From NCBI RefSeq assembly GCF_001653235.2, contig NC_035791.1, forward strand, positions 6,014,001-6,078,000: a DNA stretch of 64,000 nt. The letters run 5' to 3'. A program made the position numbers and the translations under genes. This stretch comes from Pochonia chlamydosporia 170 (Eukaryota > Ascomycota > Sordariomycetes > Hypocreales > Clavicipitaceae). The notes beneath the pieces were generated by a model that was not told where the DNA came from, ran no database searches, and saw only the letters and a list, made by a program, of their open reading frames with translations. Positions 10,258 through 21,842 of this stretch are shown in pieces; positions within the stretch are counted from its first letter, which is position 1; every line of letters starts with the position of its first letter.

Positions 10258-12429
10258 TACTCTCATGCACGTACAGTGTGGCAAGGTCTGAGATGTATAC
10301 CACAGTGATCATTCAAGAATAAAAGGGGCATATCTCATCACAGCCTCGCTGACAACATTGAATTGTTGTTATGTAATAGTGAGGCCTGCATAACCCCCAG
10401 CCATGTCAGTTAATTCCCCTGAGTCTGTCATAATTCGTATTTACAAGCCTTATTTCTTGATTGGGGAGGTGTAGTCGATATTATACGTAATTCGGTTCCA
10501 GCCGCAGATGTGAGCTGTTGACCCGCGGTGCCAGGACTATCACGTTGACAACTAATATTAAGTCCCGAACAACAATTGACAAGTCTTTATATTGAAATAG
10601 GGAGGTGTTCGGTCCGGCTCCTATTCACAAATAAAAGCATCAGCATCGCTCGTAAGAGACGTATTACGTACTGACGGTAAGAAACTGCACAGGGATTATG
10701 ACGCCAAAGGCCCGCGACTCCCTGGCCATGGATGGATGATTGGGAAGGTGACTAATGACAGCATACAATCGGGAACAACTTGATGTCTATTGAAAATATC
10801 TGTGCTTGAGGGTGCAGAAATACAAGGAAGCAAAGTCGTCATTCGAGACGTCCTATAACCACGTACGAAATTTGGCATGGCCACGCCATGTCGCAGCTCA
10901 GCAGCAGGCTACTAGAGAAATGATGTTGACTAGGTTAGCACAACGTTTCGTAATACCTCGTCTTGAACTTTATCTGCATGTCTAGATTCTGGAGGGTTCT
11001 GGCCCTTCGGGTTCCGTTGAAGGAGTTCCTGCTTCTGGAGCGAGGTTTGTGTTCCGATTGCTCCTGAAACTGCAGACACCATCTACCCTACTACTGATTA
11101 AAACCCCTTTCTGCTAAGAACATTAAAGTATGTTTGTTCTATCGGACTTTATCTTGCGCCAGACCACGCTCTCATCCCTCGGCTTTTCGCAATCACTACC
11201 CCAACCCGAAGTGCTCATCACTGCATCAACCTGCGGTTACGTGGTGCAGGGGACGTCTGTGATCTGAGGTCTCTTTTTTATTCCCGTTAATGCATCAAAG
11301 TCGGGGTTGTAGTGACATTCCAACCTGTTTCTGAACAAACACTTGGGATTGTTGTGGTTTAGTAATTGTGCCTTTACGTTCTAACGCGGTCGAGGCTGGG
11401 GAGCCTTCCTGTAGACTTTTCATCCTCCAAGAATGGAGACGGACTGAAATGGACGCGTTCGAACGGCATCCAAACGCATTGTCTCAACTAGGCGCCATCT
11501 AGGGATCCGAGACCAGAATGCTCCTCGTTTCTGCTTCCAGTTTGACACGCACCATTTTCTGGCATTCTGACAAGTTAAATCACATGGCTTGCGCGTCGGC
11601 AACTGTTGCACGACATGATCTTATTCGGCTGTGCGAGCCAGATGCACCATCCCGACTAATCACTCGGGTCAAAAGTTGATGTAAAGAGAGCAGAAACCAG
11701 GTGAATGTTGTTCTAAGTTTAGTCTGGGAAGCTCGCCTAGAATAATCCACCGTAACCCACCTTGGTGCGGTCTCAAGGCTTCGGGTTGAAGCGTTGAGCC
11801 AGTTACACTATGTTTAAACAAAAGTATCGCGCTGTTCTCCCATGGCTTATTCTGGCTGCGCCAAAACACTCTGAAACTTGATACGATTACCCTAGCGGCG
11901 GACAAATGCCGCAAGTTGTGGTTTGTTATTTCTAGGTGACATTCTCGAAGGTTAGCATGTTAAATATTAAGGTTACTCAAATAGTGCCCAAGCGGCAGAC
12001 TCTGGCACAACAACAGTTCCGGCGTATGGAAATGTTCAGTCATAACACGGCCACCAGGAGCAGCATAGGAATACACGGGGCAGATGTAACACGATATAAC
12101 GGACCTGAATCGTCGAGGAGCCAGTTATCCTCTCCCCGTTCTCCACAAGTTTACGATGAGATGTGGCAGCTTACGCCCGGCGAAACCGGATCCGAAACCT
12201 GCGACAACACAAACCAATGTCACTCTGAAACTTGCCTAAACTTCCAAGACACTAATAAGCAGGCTTCTACCCAGTTCAGCGATCGAAATGGCTGGAATTT
12301 TTTCTCCGTGTAAATTGTCTTTCCGTGTCTTTCCTGCTAGTTAGGCAGTTAGTTCATGGTCCATTATCCGCCAATTTTTGTATTAATTTGTTCAACTTAT
12401 TGTTCCGTTTTTGGTGTTAATTAAGCACA

Positions 12430-13532
12430 ATGTTCGGGTCAAAGGGCACAGGCTTGTCCGCATTACTGGTTCTTTTAGCACTCTGCATATGTTTCAGCGA
12501 AGCAGTCCCCCAGCAAAAGAAGGGCAATAATCGCGGTGGTAAAAAACAGACAGCACAACAAAAAGCCGCCCAGAAAGCTGGTGGCATTACCGCTGCAAAA
12601 GACGGAACTACGGTCCTTGACCAAACCGTCAAGATCAAGTGAGGCTGTCTCCAACTCTCTCTATCACTAGACTGCTACCTCTGAACTAACAAATGCGAAC
12701 TAGTGGCCTTGACATTCGATACAAAGTCAGCGCTCCGGCTGACCAATTCACCGCAAACTCTGGAGTGCAAGGGGCGAATGCTGCTCCAAACACTGCCGGC
12801 GCTATTGGCATGAACGTACTGCTTCACGGTGACGGAGGCCAGTCCTTCTTCGACTTCCCTAACCAGGGCGTAAACTCCAACCTCATGGGAGTCGCGGTTC
12901 TCGCCCCTGATGCAAATCTCAAATGGGGTGGTTCCAACCGAAACGGCCAGCAGCGTCCCGATGGTGCAGCTCACTCTCAGGCTGTTGCCGACCTTATCAC
13001 CAAGGAGCTGCCTAAGATGGTATCCTTCAATCAGTCAAACGTCTTCTTCATGGGAGTCAGCGGCGGATCTCTCACGCTTTCCGGCTTCTTCATGCCAGCT
13101 CAGATGGGCCTATTTCCAAACACCGGAGTTATGCTGACTTGCGGTGCTCTGGCTCCTCAGGTGGCCTTTACGCCCGAAGCTTCTGCGGCCTTGGCAAATA
13201 CTCGAATTCACTTTCAGTCGACTACCCAGGAGCTGACGTCCCTGCAGAAATCTATCCCTGAAGCTATTCAGGCGTTTGAACAGGCAGGAACACAAGCTGG
13301 GCTAAATACACAGCAACTGAATGCGCTTCAGACTGTGGATAACAGCCCAAATGGCGGTCATTGTGCATTTGATGAGCAAGGCTTTGTCAGTGGTGTGCAG
13401 CTGATGGCTTCCAACTTTGCCAATGTTATGCTTTCGGGTGGTAATGGCCAGGTGAATGGTATCGGAAATGTGAACAAGGGAGTGGTAGGAAACGAAAACT
13501 TGAAGTTTGCTGCTGGAAATGGCCGAAACTAG
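12430..13532 (+). CDS. Secreted alpha/beta-hydrolase-like protein
   Basis: Two exons (12430-12638 and 12704-13532, 65-nt intron) encode a 345-residue secreted protein. The start MFGSKGTGLSALLVLLALCI followed by CFSEAVPQ is a signal peptide, then comes a Lys/Gln-rich low-complexity linker (residues ~28-60). The body contains MNVLLHGDGGQSFFDF (oxyanion-hole-like HGDGG), FFMGVSGGSLTLSGFF (nucleophile elbow GxSxG, Ser near residue 189) and a late NGGHCAFDEQG histidine, arranged as in serine esterases of the alpha/beta-hydrolase fold. The substrate cannot be told from sequence. Because the Ser, an oxyanion loop and a C-terminal His are in the right order, I infer an active extracellular esterase or related enzyme, but the exact family is not one I can name with certainty. 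Confidence 0.8.
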
Positions 13533-14497
13533 TTTGATCTCGGTAACCGTGGAGTACTTGTTGGGTCTATTGTACACATCTGGTATGAAACAAGCTCCAC
13601 TAAAGGTACAATTCTAAACAAAATAAAAGGGTTGGTCGACTAAACCGAAGCCTGGTGTAAATCTCTTTTGTCTCTACACAGAGTATTTCATGACTTTTGA
13701 AGCTATCTCGTAGAGGAAAAATGTTCCGCCAAGTGCTTGAAGCATTTGGATCGCTTCCGTCGACATCAATGTTGCTACTGATGCATCGATAAACTATTAG
13801 TTGAAGTCTAAATCTCACAAGGTAGTCCAACTTGGCAATTGGGCTATCTTCTGTCAAAAGAAATTTTTGAACAACTTTACCCGTCTTGTCCCGCTCTGGC
13901 TGTTTTAACCCGATCAAAAAAGGCAACCTCTGGAATAACCAGGTTAAGGCGATACATGTCCTAAATCTTCGTAAACCGTAGAGACGAGCTAGTAGTAGGA
14001 GCAGGGTGTGGATGGCGATCCTCGTCGGGACTGATAGTTCTCGTCGTGATGGTAGGGTCGTTTGGACCATTGGGTCTGCTGTGGTCAAAACCAGTGATGT
14101 GGGATTCTGTTAATCGTATTGACTGTTCGCCTTCTATTTTGAAGAACAGAATAATGTCCGATCGGATCCCTTTGTGCACCAGGTCACTTGCATGCAGCTA
14201 ATCAAGGCTGTTGCAAAGAATTTGGCAAACTGACAACCGTTGCTTAAGAGATGGCGTGTCCATGCTAACATCGGAATCTTCGTTGTCGCTACCGCATAGT
14301 AATCCTTCCAACGACACCGGCAACTTGCCTTGCCGTTTGACCATTACTATTTGCTGCATCCTTATCGGCTCCTTGCGTGAGAAGAGATTCGTGGCTATTG
14401 GTTATGAATGGCAAAGTAGAAGGCGGCCCCATTGTTTTCTGGGCATTTGGTTTCGGGGTTTGCACCACCAGTTGGCAATTCATAGGTCTACCTAGGT

Positions 14498-14516
14498 AGT
14501 CTGGTCTGGTCTGGTA
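14498..14516. repeat. TCTGG pentamer repeat
   Basis: Three consecutive TCTGG units (AGTCTGGTCTGGTCTGGT) lie here. The same pentamer recurs in other intergenic regions of the window (near 39340, 46971, 47133 and 47690). Confidence 0.75.
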
Positions 14517-14842
14517 GCTTTGTGGCTTCCACCTGGCTTCCTGACCCAGCATAATGCAGCACCATCATTCCGGCAACGACAGAACGCTACTAATATGCAT
14601 CAAGCTAATGAATTTGCAAAGAAATCGAACACGACTGGCTCTAACCATGATGATAAATCCAGCTGGGTGAAACTGAACATGACTACAAAGAATTGACGGT
14701 GTGAAGACAAAGCGTCTATCCGTGCACTGTGACTGGGTTGAAGCTTTGAAGAGACCCACAAATATCATTTGATGCATGTGGTCAGGGTGAGACTTGGTCC
14801 GGCGCGTAATCATCAGCTTTCAACTACATGCACACTCGACAC

Positions 14843-14870
14843 GAGACGACTTGGGCGAGACGACTTGGGC
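14843..14870. repeat. Perfect 14-bp tandem duplication
   Basis: The unit GAGACGACTTGGGC occurs twice in direct succession, about 55-80 bp upstream of the SRPK-like kinase ATG. It could be a recent slippage event or a duplicated regulator site. Confidence 0.8.
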
Positions 14871-14923
14871 GTCATCATTGTACATAAATGGCTTAACTCG
14901 TCCTGGCTGGCAGTATCAACGGA

Positions 14924-16406
14924 ATGAAATTCTTCAACATCTTGACACCTTCTTGGCGAACCTCGAGAGCCATCCACACTTCCAAAAAAATCCAAATCGG
15001 TTTACCATCGCCAGCAAGACGGCTTCCTCCCCATTCAAGCGCAATGGTGGCAGAACACCGCGACCAGTATGACTGGATTGAAGGAGCAGAGTCGCTCGAA
15101 AAGTACAGAGTTGGTGGTTACCATCCCGTAATGATTGGGGATGTACTCAACAAGCGCTACCAAATTGTCGATAAGCTAGGGTATGGGGGATATTCCACTG
15201 TTTGGCTTGCGCGTGACGTCGAGCAGAAGCTTTATGTCGCCCTCAAAGTTGGCATATCGGATTCCAGGCTCCACGAGACCACGATACTGAGAAGTCTCTC
15301 AGACTTAGGCGGTAAAGCTCCAGGTCACATCTCCTCGGATCTTGTCGCTTCATCAGGATACGATGCGATTCCTCCGCTCCTCGATGAATTTACTGTGCGC
15401 GGCCCCAACGGAACGCACCCGTGTTACGCAACTGCTCCGGCGCAATGTAATCTCAGAGATGCCTCCTTTTATCACATGTTCAGATTAGAAGTGGCGAGGG
15501 CCTTGACTGTGAAACTTGTGTCGGCGATTGCATACATGCATAGCCAGGGCTATATTCATGGAGGTTCGTTCATCTTCATGCCCACCTCAGCTGACCCAAC
15601 ACCATGGGACTGCTCCTAATGCCCCATTCTTCCTAGATATTCACCTCGGCAACGCAATGCTCAAACTTCCCTCCAGTTTGAACAACCTTTCCATTGAGCA
15701 GCTGTACGACAAGTACGGACACCCGGAGACCGTCGACATATCCCGCGTCAACGGAGGCCCGCTGCCTCCCAATGTCCCCAAAAAGGCAGTTCTACCACTT
15801 TACCTGGGCAAAAATGCCAATGAAATGTCTCTGGCAGACACGCAGCTAGTTCTCGCCGACTTTGGCGAGGCATTTGCTCCCGCGTCAAACATGCGCCCCT
15901 GTGAAGACTGTCGATCACCCTTGGCTGCCCGGCCGCCAGAAGCGCGGTTCGAGCCGCTATCACCACTTTCATTTTCTGCCGACATTTGGAGCCTCGCAGT
16001 CGCCATGTGGAACCTCGTTGCCATGAAGCCCATCTTTAGCGACGAGTTCGTCACACCCGACTCCGTGGTCGCGCAGCAAGTGGACGTGTTGGGTCCCATG
16101 CCACCCCGTTGGTGGCAGCGGTGGGAGCAGCGCCATCAATTTTTTGATGAAGCCGGAAATTCTACACAAGGAGAAGATGCATCGCCACCCCTCGGCGAAG
16201 CATTCGATGCCTGGATCCAAAAGTACAGGAAAAAGCACAACGTGGGCGTGTTTTCAGAGGACGAAAAGGCCGCATTTCTACGTTTGTTGCACCGAATGCT
16301 GTCCTTCGATCCACAGAATCGGCCAACGGCCATGGAGGTGTTAATGTCGGACTGGGTGGTTAACTGGGCAAAGCCGGACTTTGAACGGAGCATGAAAGAA
16401 GTTTAA
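14924..16406 (+). CDS. SRPK-like serine/threonine protein kinase
   Basis: Two exons (14924-15563 and 15637-16406, 73-nt intron with donor GTTCGT) encode a 469-residue protein kinase of the SR-protein-kinase-like fungal group. Visible motifs are the glycine loop LGYGGYSTVWLARD, the ATP-binding lysine in YVALKVG, the catalytic loop YIHGDIHLGN (HGD, created exactly at the splice junction), the magnesium loop ADFGEAF, and an activation-segment end RPPEARF. The C-lobe contains FSADIWSLAVAMWNL and the closing LSFDPQNRPTAMEVL. All catalytic residues are present, so it should be active. The first ~40 residues are Arg/Ser/Thr-rich; a second ATG at 15044 (MVAEHRDQYDW) is a possible alternative start. 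Confidence 0.92.
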
Positions 16407-16466
16407 ATATCATTTATCCACTAATCTTCCTCTATCGAAACTCAAGAAACACAAATTCTCCCCTAT

Positions 16467-17015
16467 CTAGTTGGAAAGGTGAGAGTGAGCAATTGGGCTG
16501 TCTTCATACTCTTCGAGTAATTCTTCACCAGGCCAAACAACCTTACCCGAGCGTTTGCCGCCACGAGGGAACGAGTCCGATTTCTCCGATGTGTGAGTTG
16601 CTTCCTTCAGGGTGTAGTTGTCTTTCCCGATCGTGTAGCCATGTGAAGCGACGTGGACCTCCCGGTCATCCTGATCACGCGTTTTAAAGGCGATCGTTAC
16701 ATGCCAGCCTTTTGGGTCAGGGACGTGCTTGCCGCCAGCACTGGTCGTGTTGTGTAGGGCCGACCTGTGTTTCAAGTCAGTAATTGCCTCTTGGCCATTT
16801 TTGCCATTGGTAGCACAAAGGATGATGCGCAGGTCGCGGGTCAAATCCTGGAACATTGGGCATGACGAACCGGATAAGGACAGCACATGGCGCAATCTCC
16901 AGGTCCCGTGCAGTTGCATAAGCAAGAGCCACAAGCGACGTCTTTGCAGCTCGCGTGAAACCGCTTCATAAAAGAAGTACTTGACAAGATTCGCACCGCT
17001 TGCAGCAGAAGCCAT
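16467..17015 (-). CDS. Unrecognised 182-residue protein
   Basis: I do not recognise this protein. The start at 17015 is chosen because its context GCCATGGC is near-ideal and a TATATA element lies about 96 bp upstream; the frame is open further to an ATG at 17090, which would add 25 residues. The N-terminal third is rich in Arg and Leu (ELQRRRLWLLLMQLHG), the middle contains DLTRDLRIILCATNG, and the C-terminal third is hydrophilic with a PKGWHVTIAFKTRDQ block, VHVASHGY and an acidic end. There is no signal peptide or membrane segment. It lies tail to tail with the kinase, only 60 bp from its stop. Confidence 0.6.
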   Translation of the reverse strand: MASAASGANLVKYFFYEAVSRELQRRRLWLLLMQLHGTWRLRHVLSLSGSSCPMFQDLTRDLRIILCATNGKNGQEAITDLKHRSALHNTTSAGGKHVPDPKGWHVTIAFKTRDQDDREVHVASHGYTIGKDNYTLKEATHTSEKSDSFPRGGKRSGKVVWPGEELLEEYEDSPIAHSHLSN

Positions 17016-18165
17016 GGCTTTTCTTCTCTCGTGGATGACGGGAGTGAGTGGAAAGTAGTGTTTACGAGTCTGAAAAATTCTAGGTACCACAAGAAGAAGA
17101 TCGAGCTCTCTATATACTCGACCTTTCGTGCTTTCGTGCGCAATTACGGGGAAGAGGGGCTTCTGTGTGGTCTAATCACGATGACAGCACCCATATAAGT
17201 GGTCGAGGAACCGCCCACGCAACACGTACATGACTGAGAGCGCAAGGATGCGAGAGGATCGGTAGGTTCTCAGCGTTGGTTTTGTCGATATATTCGCATT
17301 AGGTGCGCATGGGCCTTGTGACAGGCCAATGGACGGACTGGACAGCGCTTAATATCTTGGACCAATGTAGGAGCTAAATCTTGAAGCCAGACAACGAACC
17401 GCCCTTAAGGAATGACTTGACGAACTATATGCGCCGATATCAACAAAGCACCTCCGGAATTCTTTTCTTCTTCTGGGGTAGACGGGCGGATTATTTGAGT
17501 ATAGTGGCCAATAACGAGGATTATCTTGGAGCAGGAGCATCCGAGCAAAATTTGGGTAACAACATTTCATTTGAGATGGCTGAAGAATCATAAGCGGACT
17601 GAGATGTCTATCCCTCGGAGTGTGTCCTTAGGTCTCTACAGCTGAGTTGGTCGGAGGAGACGGCCACATATGCAGGGGCTCTGTTCAGTGTTAGATTCAT
17701 ACCCCTGCCTCACACATTAAAAGCATTCACACGTAACATTCAATGGCCCTCATCAAATTAGCCAGAGAGCGCTGGCTTGAGTCCCTGCGAAGCGAAGCGC
17801 TGCCTGCGAAACTTCCTGCACTTCTATATCGAGACCAGCGTCGCGAAACGAAGACAGAGCATGAGCAAATTATCATCTCATACATTTGATGTGCCTGGTC
17901 CTCTGCCTGTTACAAGACTTCTGGGGCATCCAACTTACTCGACCAATGCCGTAGGTGTCGATTAAACTTGGACCATCATTACTGAGGCCAAAGAGACGTC
18001 CTCAGTATCAAGTCGATAACACCAATTCAGCATGCCGGGAGAATAGACGTCTCATTTACGTAGATCATTAGATGTCATGTCCAATCCGGCTTCCAGAAAA
18101 GCCGAACAGTAGCAAGACAACCAGACTCTCAAAGGAGATTCGTAAACGAATCCGCTTCAACAACG
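17016..18165. other. Intergenic, nothing supported
   Basis: No reading frame with recognisable features, no RNA gene and no repeat was found here. It holds the promoter of the unknown minus-strand gene at its left end. Confidence 0.4.
17111..17116 (-). promoter_or_regulatory. TATA-like element
   Basis: TATATA on the minus strand lies about 96 bp upstream of the ATG at 17015, which favours that start over the one at 17090. Confidence 0.35.
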
Positions 18166-18905
18166 GTGGATAGCATTGAGCTCCAAGCAATTATTGTCAA
18201 ATGCAAAACGTCCTTGAGAATGGTGCGGCAGGATCAATGCGTGGTTGTTGATAGCAGGCGGTTCAAAGAGATGATTCGACACTTGCAACTCTTCAACAAG
18301 TCTCTCTACCGGCTGGCTCAGCATTTAGCACCGGAGAAGGCCCTCGAAAGGAACATCTTGGACGCAACTCCCAATCATTATCTAGGAACTGCTGTGGAGC
18401 GAGCGACAGCAAAGTCATATCCCGGCGCATCTTTGGCGATCAATGTGTGCCGTGTAGGGCAGCGCGAGCCGGACACGACAGTTTTATCAACTGGTGCTTT
18501 GCCGTCATGGCAGGGGAAATTACGGATTAAGCTTGAGGAGCTCTAGTCCAGACAATCTACAACACCAAGATCTACAAACAGAGCGTTGGCAACCTACCGA
18601 CCAACACATCGCACACCAAGAACTGTGTTTGTAGAATGGCGCAAGTCTAGGTCTGGGCTGAATGTTCGTACTCAAGATGTCACTATACGGCAAGCCGAAA
18701 CTTGGCTCGAACACTACACAAAACTCCAATCAAGGAAGCTGCAGACTATTGTCGCCTACTTCAATGCGTGGGTTACTATGCCCTGGATCAACAGATCGGA
18801 AAACTATTTGACCTCGCAGCCGGATCAAAGCTGAGTCAACAGCCAGCGGCAACGGAGGGGCATACGGCGATAAAGGCATTGCTTGTGCTGGGTTCTCGGA
18901 GCTGA
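18166..18905 (+). pseudogene. Broken kinase-like / HET-associated gene remnant
   Basis: This stretch reads as pieces of one fungal protein. The first piece (from about 18166) includes DSRRFKEMIRHLQLFNKSLY and ends at a TAG (18544-18546). The same frame then continues with RTVFVEWRKSRSGL, and after a frame change the sequence reads RLLQCVGYYALDQQIGKLFD. A VEWR-like strand followed by a CxGYY...LFDLAxGS block is the pattern of the N-terminal part of fungal kinase-like proteins found with HeLo/prion-forming incompatibility domains. No splice sites repair both the stop and the frame change, no start codon is clear (the first piece opens with GTG), and the kinase half is missing. I therefore call it a decayed gene; the family identity is an inference. 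Confidence 0.45.
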
Positions 18906-20829
18906 TTGCCCGGTCTTCTTTGTTGCTGAGATTCGACGCAAGATGCGGTGCACGAGAGTGCCAGTTGCGTGTAACAGGAGAGGAATATCCATGGGAGGAC
19001 AGCAATGCGCAAAAGAGTATCGTCTTGACAGTTGCTTAGACCTTGAAGATTATAGAGTGTATGGCATGAATATGCAAAGAAGACGATGTGAGAATAGATG
19101 TTTGCGACTATTTATGCCTTGTACCATCGAGACAATTATTTGCAGTTCTAAATGATAGCAGCCTCTGTCTTAAGGCGATTGGCAGCACTATGGCGTTGGA
19201 CAGCATATGGTCGACTTTGGTTGTGATGATGGGTGTCATTTTTCTTTTACATGCCATGTTAACTTCTGTTGTAAAAGGGTATACAGGAAACTGGACGTAA
19301 CCCTACGCTCGGAGTTCTCTTCATGAAACATCCACAACAACCAGACTCTTTTAATAATGCCTACTTGAGAACTCACAGACTCTGCTCTGGCATGCTACGC
19401 GGCCAGACCCATTTCGATGGCTTCGATCCCCATTTGTTGACCGAATTTGTCGACTCTAGAAGATCGGCATCGCATTGACCAGATGATCCCCTTGTTTGTG
19501 CGTAACCCTCACGTTCTCAGACGTTTGAGAATATTACGTGATGAAGAATCTGACCCCTTCAGGAATTCTGGCTCATAAGTTTTTGGTCCGCCCACTTCCC
19601 CTCCGAAATGTCTCGTGGGTTGTTTAGGCCAACCTAAAGTCTCGATAACGCCACGGGACGCCATGACAAGTTCACCAAGTTCATTCCGCCATTACACATG
19701 TTGAAGGTCGCCATGGCTAGAAATGGCACAAGCCACAATGTCCGATGCGCATCGGAATTTATGTCACCAGGACTTTTGGGATATACCATGTAAGCCATGG
19801 TGGATACTGTCAGGTACCAGAGCCCACAATGCTTCACTTTCTCCCAAACTTGTGTCAGAGACTCAGAATGGCTAGTAGACTAGATGAACCGGCATGTCGG
19901 GAATGTGGCTCTGGAAATAGACTTGAGACAGGAACCATCGGGGTCCCCCCCTGCACGTTCACACTCAACACTCATCACAGCGTCGGTAAAGGTTGAATGC
20001 TCTCTTTCACGCCCATGGTGGTCGATATTCTGGCGATGATGCTCGATACAAAGCTGTGGCTTGTCGAAAGAGCGTCTCTTTGCCGCAAACTGCATTGAGT
20101 GAGCTTACAACTCACCTGAAGAACAGGTCCGGATGTCTCAAATCTCGTTCCCACGATGCGGTCACTGTCCGGAATCCGGATGGACTCATAGCAACAATAT
20201 AGTTAATTGCTTACAATCACTTGTCCGTACGTCAATAAGGGCAAGTCCGCGATGCCAGTTCACAACTGTATAACTTACGTAGTGAAGTGTCTAGTCACAA
20301 TCTGAAGCTGAACAGTAACTTATAACGCCCACGTCCACGAAAAACCTCGACTTGAAATTTGGCAGGTCGAGGCCAAAAGGCGGCTGTGTGGCCAACCAAG
20401 ATGGGAAAGAATTACTGCCTGCTTGCCCATCAATGTCAAAATTGATATCTGGTCTGGCAGCTGCCTTGCGTCAATGCCTTCGGCGTTGCCTTCTCTATGT
20501 AAAACTGGGGAAACACCTAGCATCGCCACATATATTCGAACTACATGAAAATCACCTAGATGCTGGCCTGGTGTGGCCCAGTCCTGGGCAGCCGCAACCG
20601 TGCGCTGGCAGCCTGGCGGTTACTGATGCCCAGACTGCATATGTTTATGTGCCTGTGTATGTGCCTGCATATGTGCCTGCCTGGTGGAGCCGAGAACCAA
20701 TGTTCACGTTTGTTGACATTGAAACAACATCAACGGCACTCGACATCACCATTCAGCATTCAGTCCCAAGCAACCTCACTCGCCCGCCATCATTCAACTC
20801 CAAAGTCTTTCCAGTCAACTGCTCATACC
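18906..20829. other. Decayed or empty region
   Basis: A 70-codon frame at 19088-19300 contains one hydrophobic segment (WSTLVVMMGVIFLLHAML) and could be a tail of the upstream remnant, but this cannot be shown. A three-fold 12-bp repeat lies at the right end. Nothing else is supported. Confidence 0.35.
20647..20682. repeat. Three 12-bp tandem units
   Basis: The decamer TATGTGCCTG followed by two variable bases is repeated three times in a row, about 150 bp upstream of the kinase-like gene. Confidence 0.7.
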
Positions 20830-21842
20830 ATGAGTGTGCATCATCTTGAGCAAGTATCCTGCGGTCGGAATGATGAAATGTCCCTGGATGTCCGATGGAA
20901 CAATGCACGACTCGTCGTTCACCTCAAGCTGTCTCCCTCGATCTCTACTACTTCTACACCAATAGAAAACACCTTCATCCAGAAATTCAACTCTGCCAGC
21001 GATGAGGATGATGGGGAACAAGCAGAGCGTCTCTCAGGCGAGTTCCTGGATGCCGTTGTAGAGATTGGCCGGCACAGCTTTGATCATCTCGCTCCTCCAA
21101 CTGTACAATTACAAGACCTCCACACTGTCCTCTTCCCCAAAGAATATAACTTTCTCTTTCGAACCTCCGACGGAAAAGCAGAAGTCGTTCGCGGCAACGA
21201 TGCTATGAAAAACCAGGATCTCCTCGGTCCAACTGGCCAGCCATTCCACCTCAGCTTTTCAACGCTCTTCCCCTACCGACTTTCTCCACCAAAGATATTC
21301 TCGTCCTTGAAAACCTTATGGGTGATGGCTACATCGCACGTGTAAAGGTACACGGCAGAGAGATGTGCTCAAAGGCTGGAGATGCAAAGGGGGAACGTGC
21401 CGCGCAAAGAGAGCTCGACTGTCTCTGGAAGATTTATATCTCTGGATACGCAGACGCTCTTGGCGTGCCAAATCTCCTGGGATTGGTTAAAAACCCCGAA
21501 AATAATTGTGTTATTGGGTTTTTGGAAGAGTACATCCCCGTCTCGCCAACCCGGGAGTTATCGACACTGGCTAGTATTGAGAATACCTCTGTAATTGACA
21601 AGGATCGCCGGATGAAGTGGGCGTTGCAACTGCAGGACACCATTCGGATCCTTCACAAAATCAACGTCACATGGGGTGACGCCAAAGCCTCCAACGTGCT
21701 GATACACCACGATACGGACGATGCTTGGGTCATTGACTTTGCTGGTGGATGGACGGATGGCCGTGTAGGTGACTCTTTGGCGGGAACAGTGCTGGGGGAT
21801 GAATATGGGTTGAAGAAGATACTTGAGTTCTTAGAAGTGTAA
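20830..21842 (+). CDS. Fungal kinase-like protein
   Basis: The best model has two exons (20830-21183 and 21255-21842) joined in phase by a 71-nt intron with a weak donor GTCGTT, giving 313 residues. The second exon reads STKDILVLENLMGDGYIARV and then a kinase C-lobe core: TWGDAKASNVLI in the place of HxDxxxxN, and VIDFAGGWTDG in the place of DFG. This WGDAK/DF(A/G)GG pair is characteristic of a large fungal kinase-like group whose activity is mostly untested. The typical lysine region is carried by RVKVHGREMCSK. The alternative to the intron is a frameshift near 21250, because coding-looking sequence continues beyond the donor. The start context ACCATGAG is good. Confidence 0.7.

Larger units (their letters stand above)
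8949..12429. other. 3.5-kb gene-poor region
   Basis: Apart from the metalloprotease promoter at the left and the hydrolase promoter at the right, I find no reading frame with family motifs, signal peptide or plausible exon structure. The longest candidates (104 codons at 9352, 125 codons at 11936) have biased, uninformative sequence. A run of 12 C residues lies at 10246-10257. The region may be a decayed element or simply an accessory intergenic stretch. Confidence 0.4.
13533..14923. other. Intergenic with tandem repeats, kinase promoter
   Basis: A 162-codon minus-strand frame at 13600-14088 lacks family features and was not accepted. The right end holds a TCTGG pentamer repeat, a 12-bp palindrome CTACCTAGGTAG (14488-14499) and a perfect 14-bp tandem duplication just upstream of the kinase start. 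Confidence 0.4.

Noticed and set aside
11936..12313. 125-codon plus-strand frame in the gene desert
   Set aside because: Polar and low in information, with no domain, signal peptide or splice partner.
13600..14088. 162-codon minus-strand frame
   Set aside because: No start context, motif or exon structure supports it; the sequence is not like any family and lies in an intergenic stretch with repeats.
16841..17143. Cysteine-rich minus-strand frame ending in a CxxCxCxC run
   Set aside because: It is a shadow of the accepted unknown gene in another frame, with no signal peptide and a worse start.
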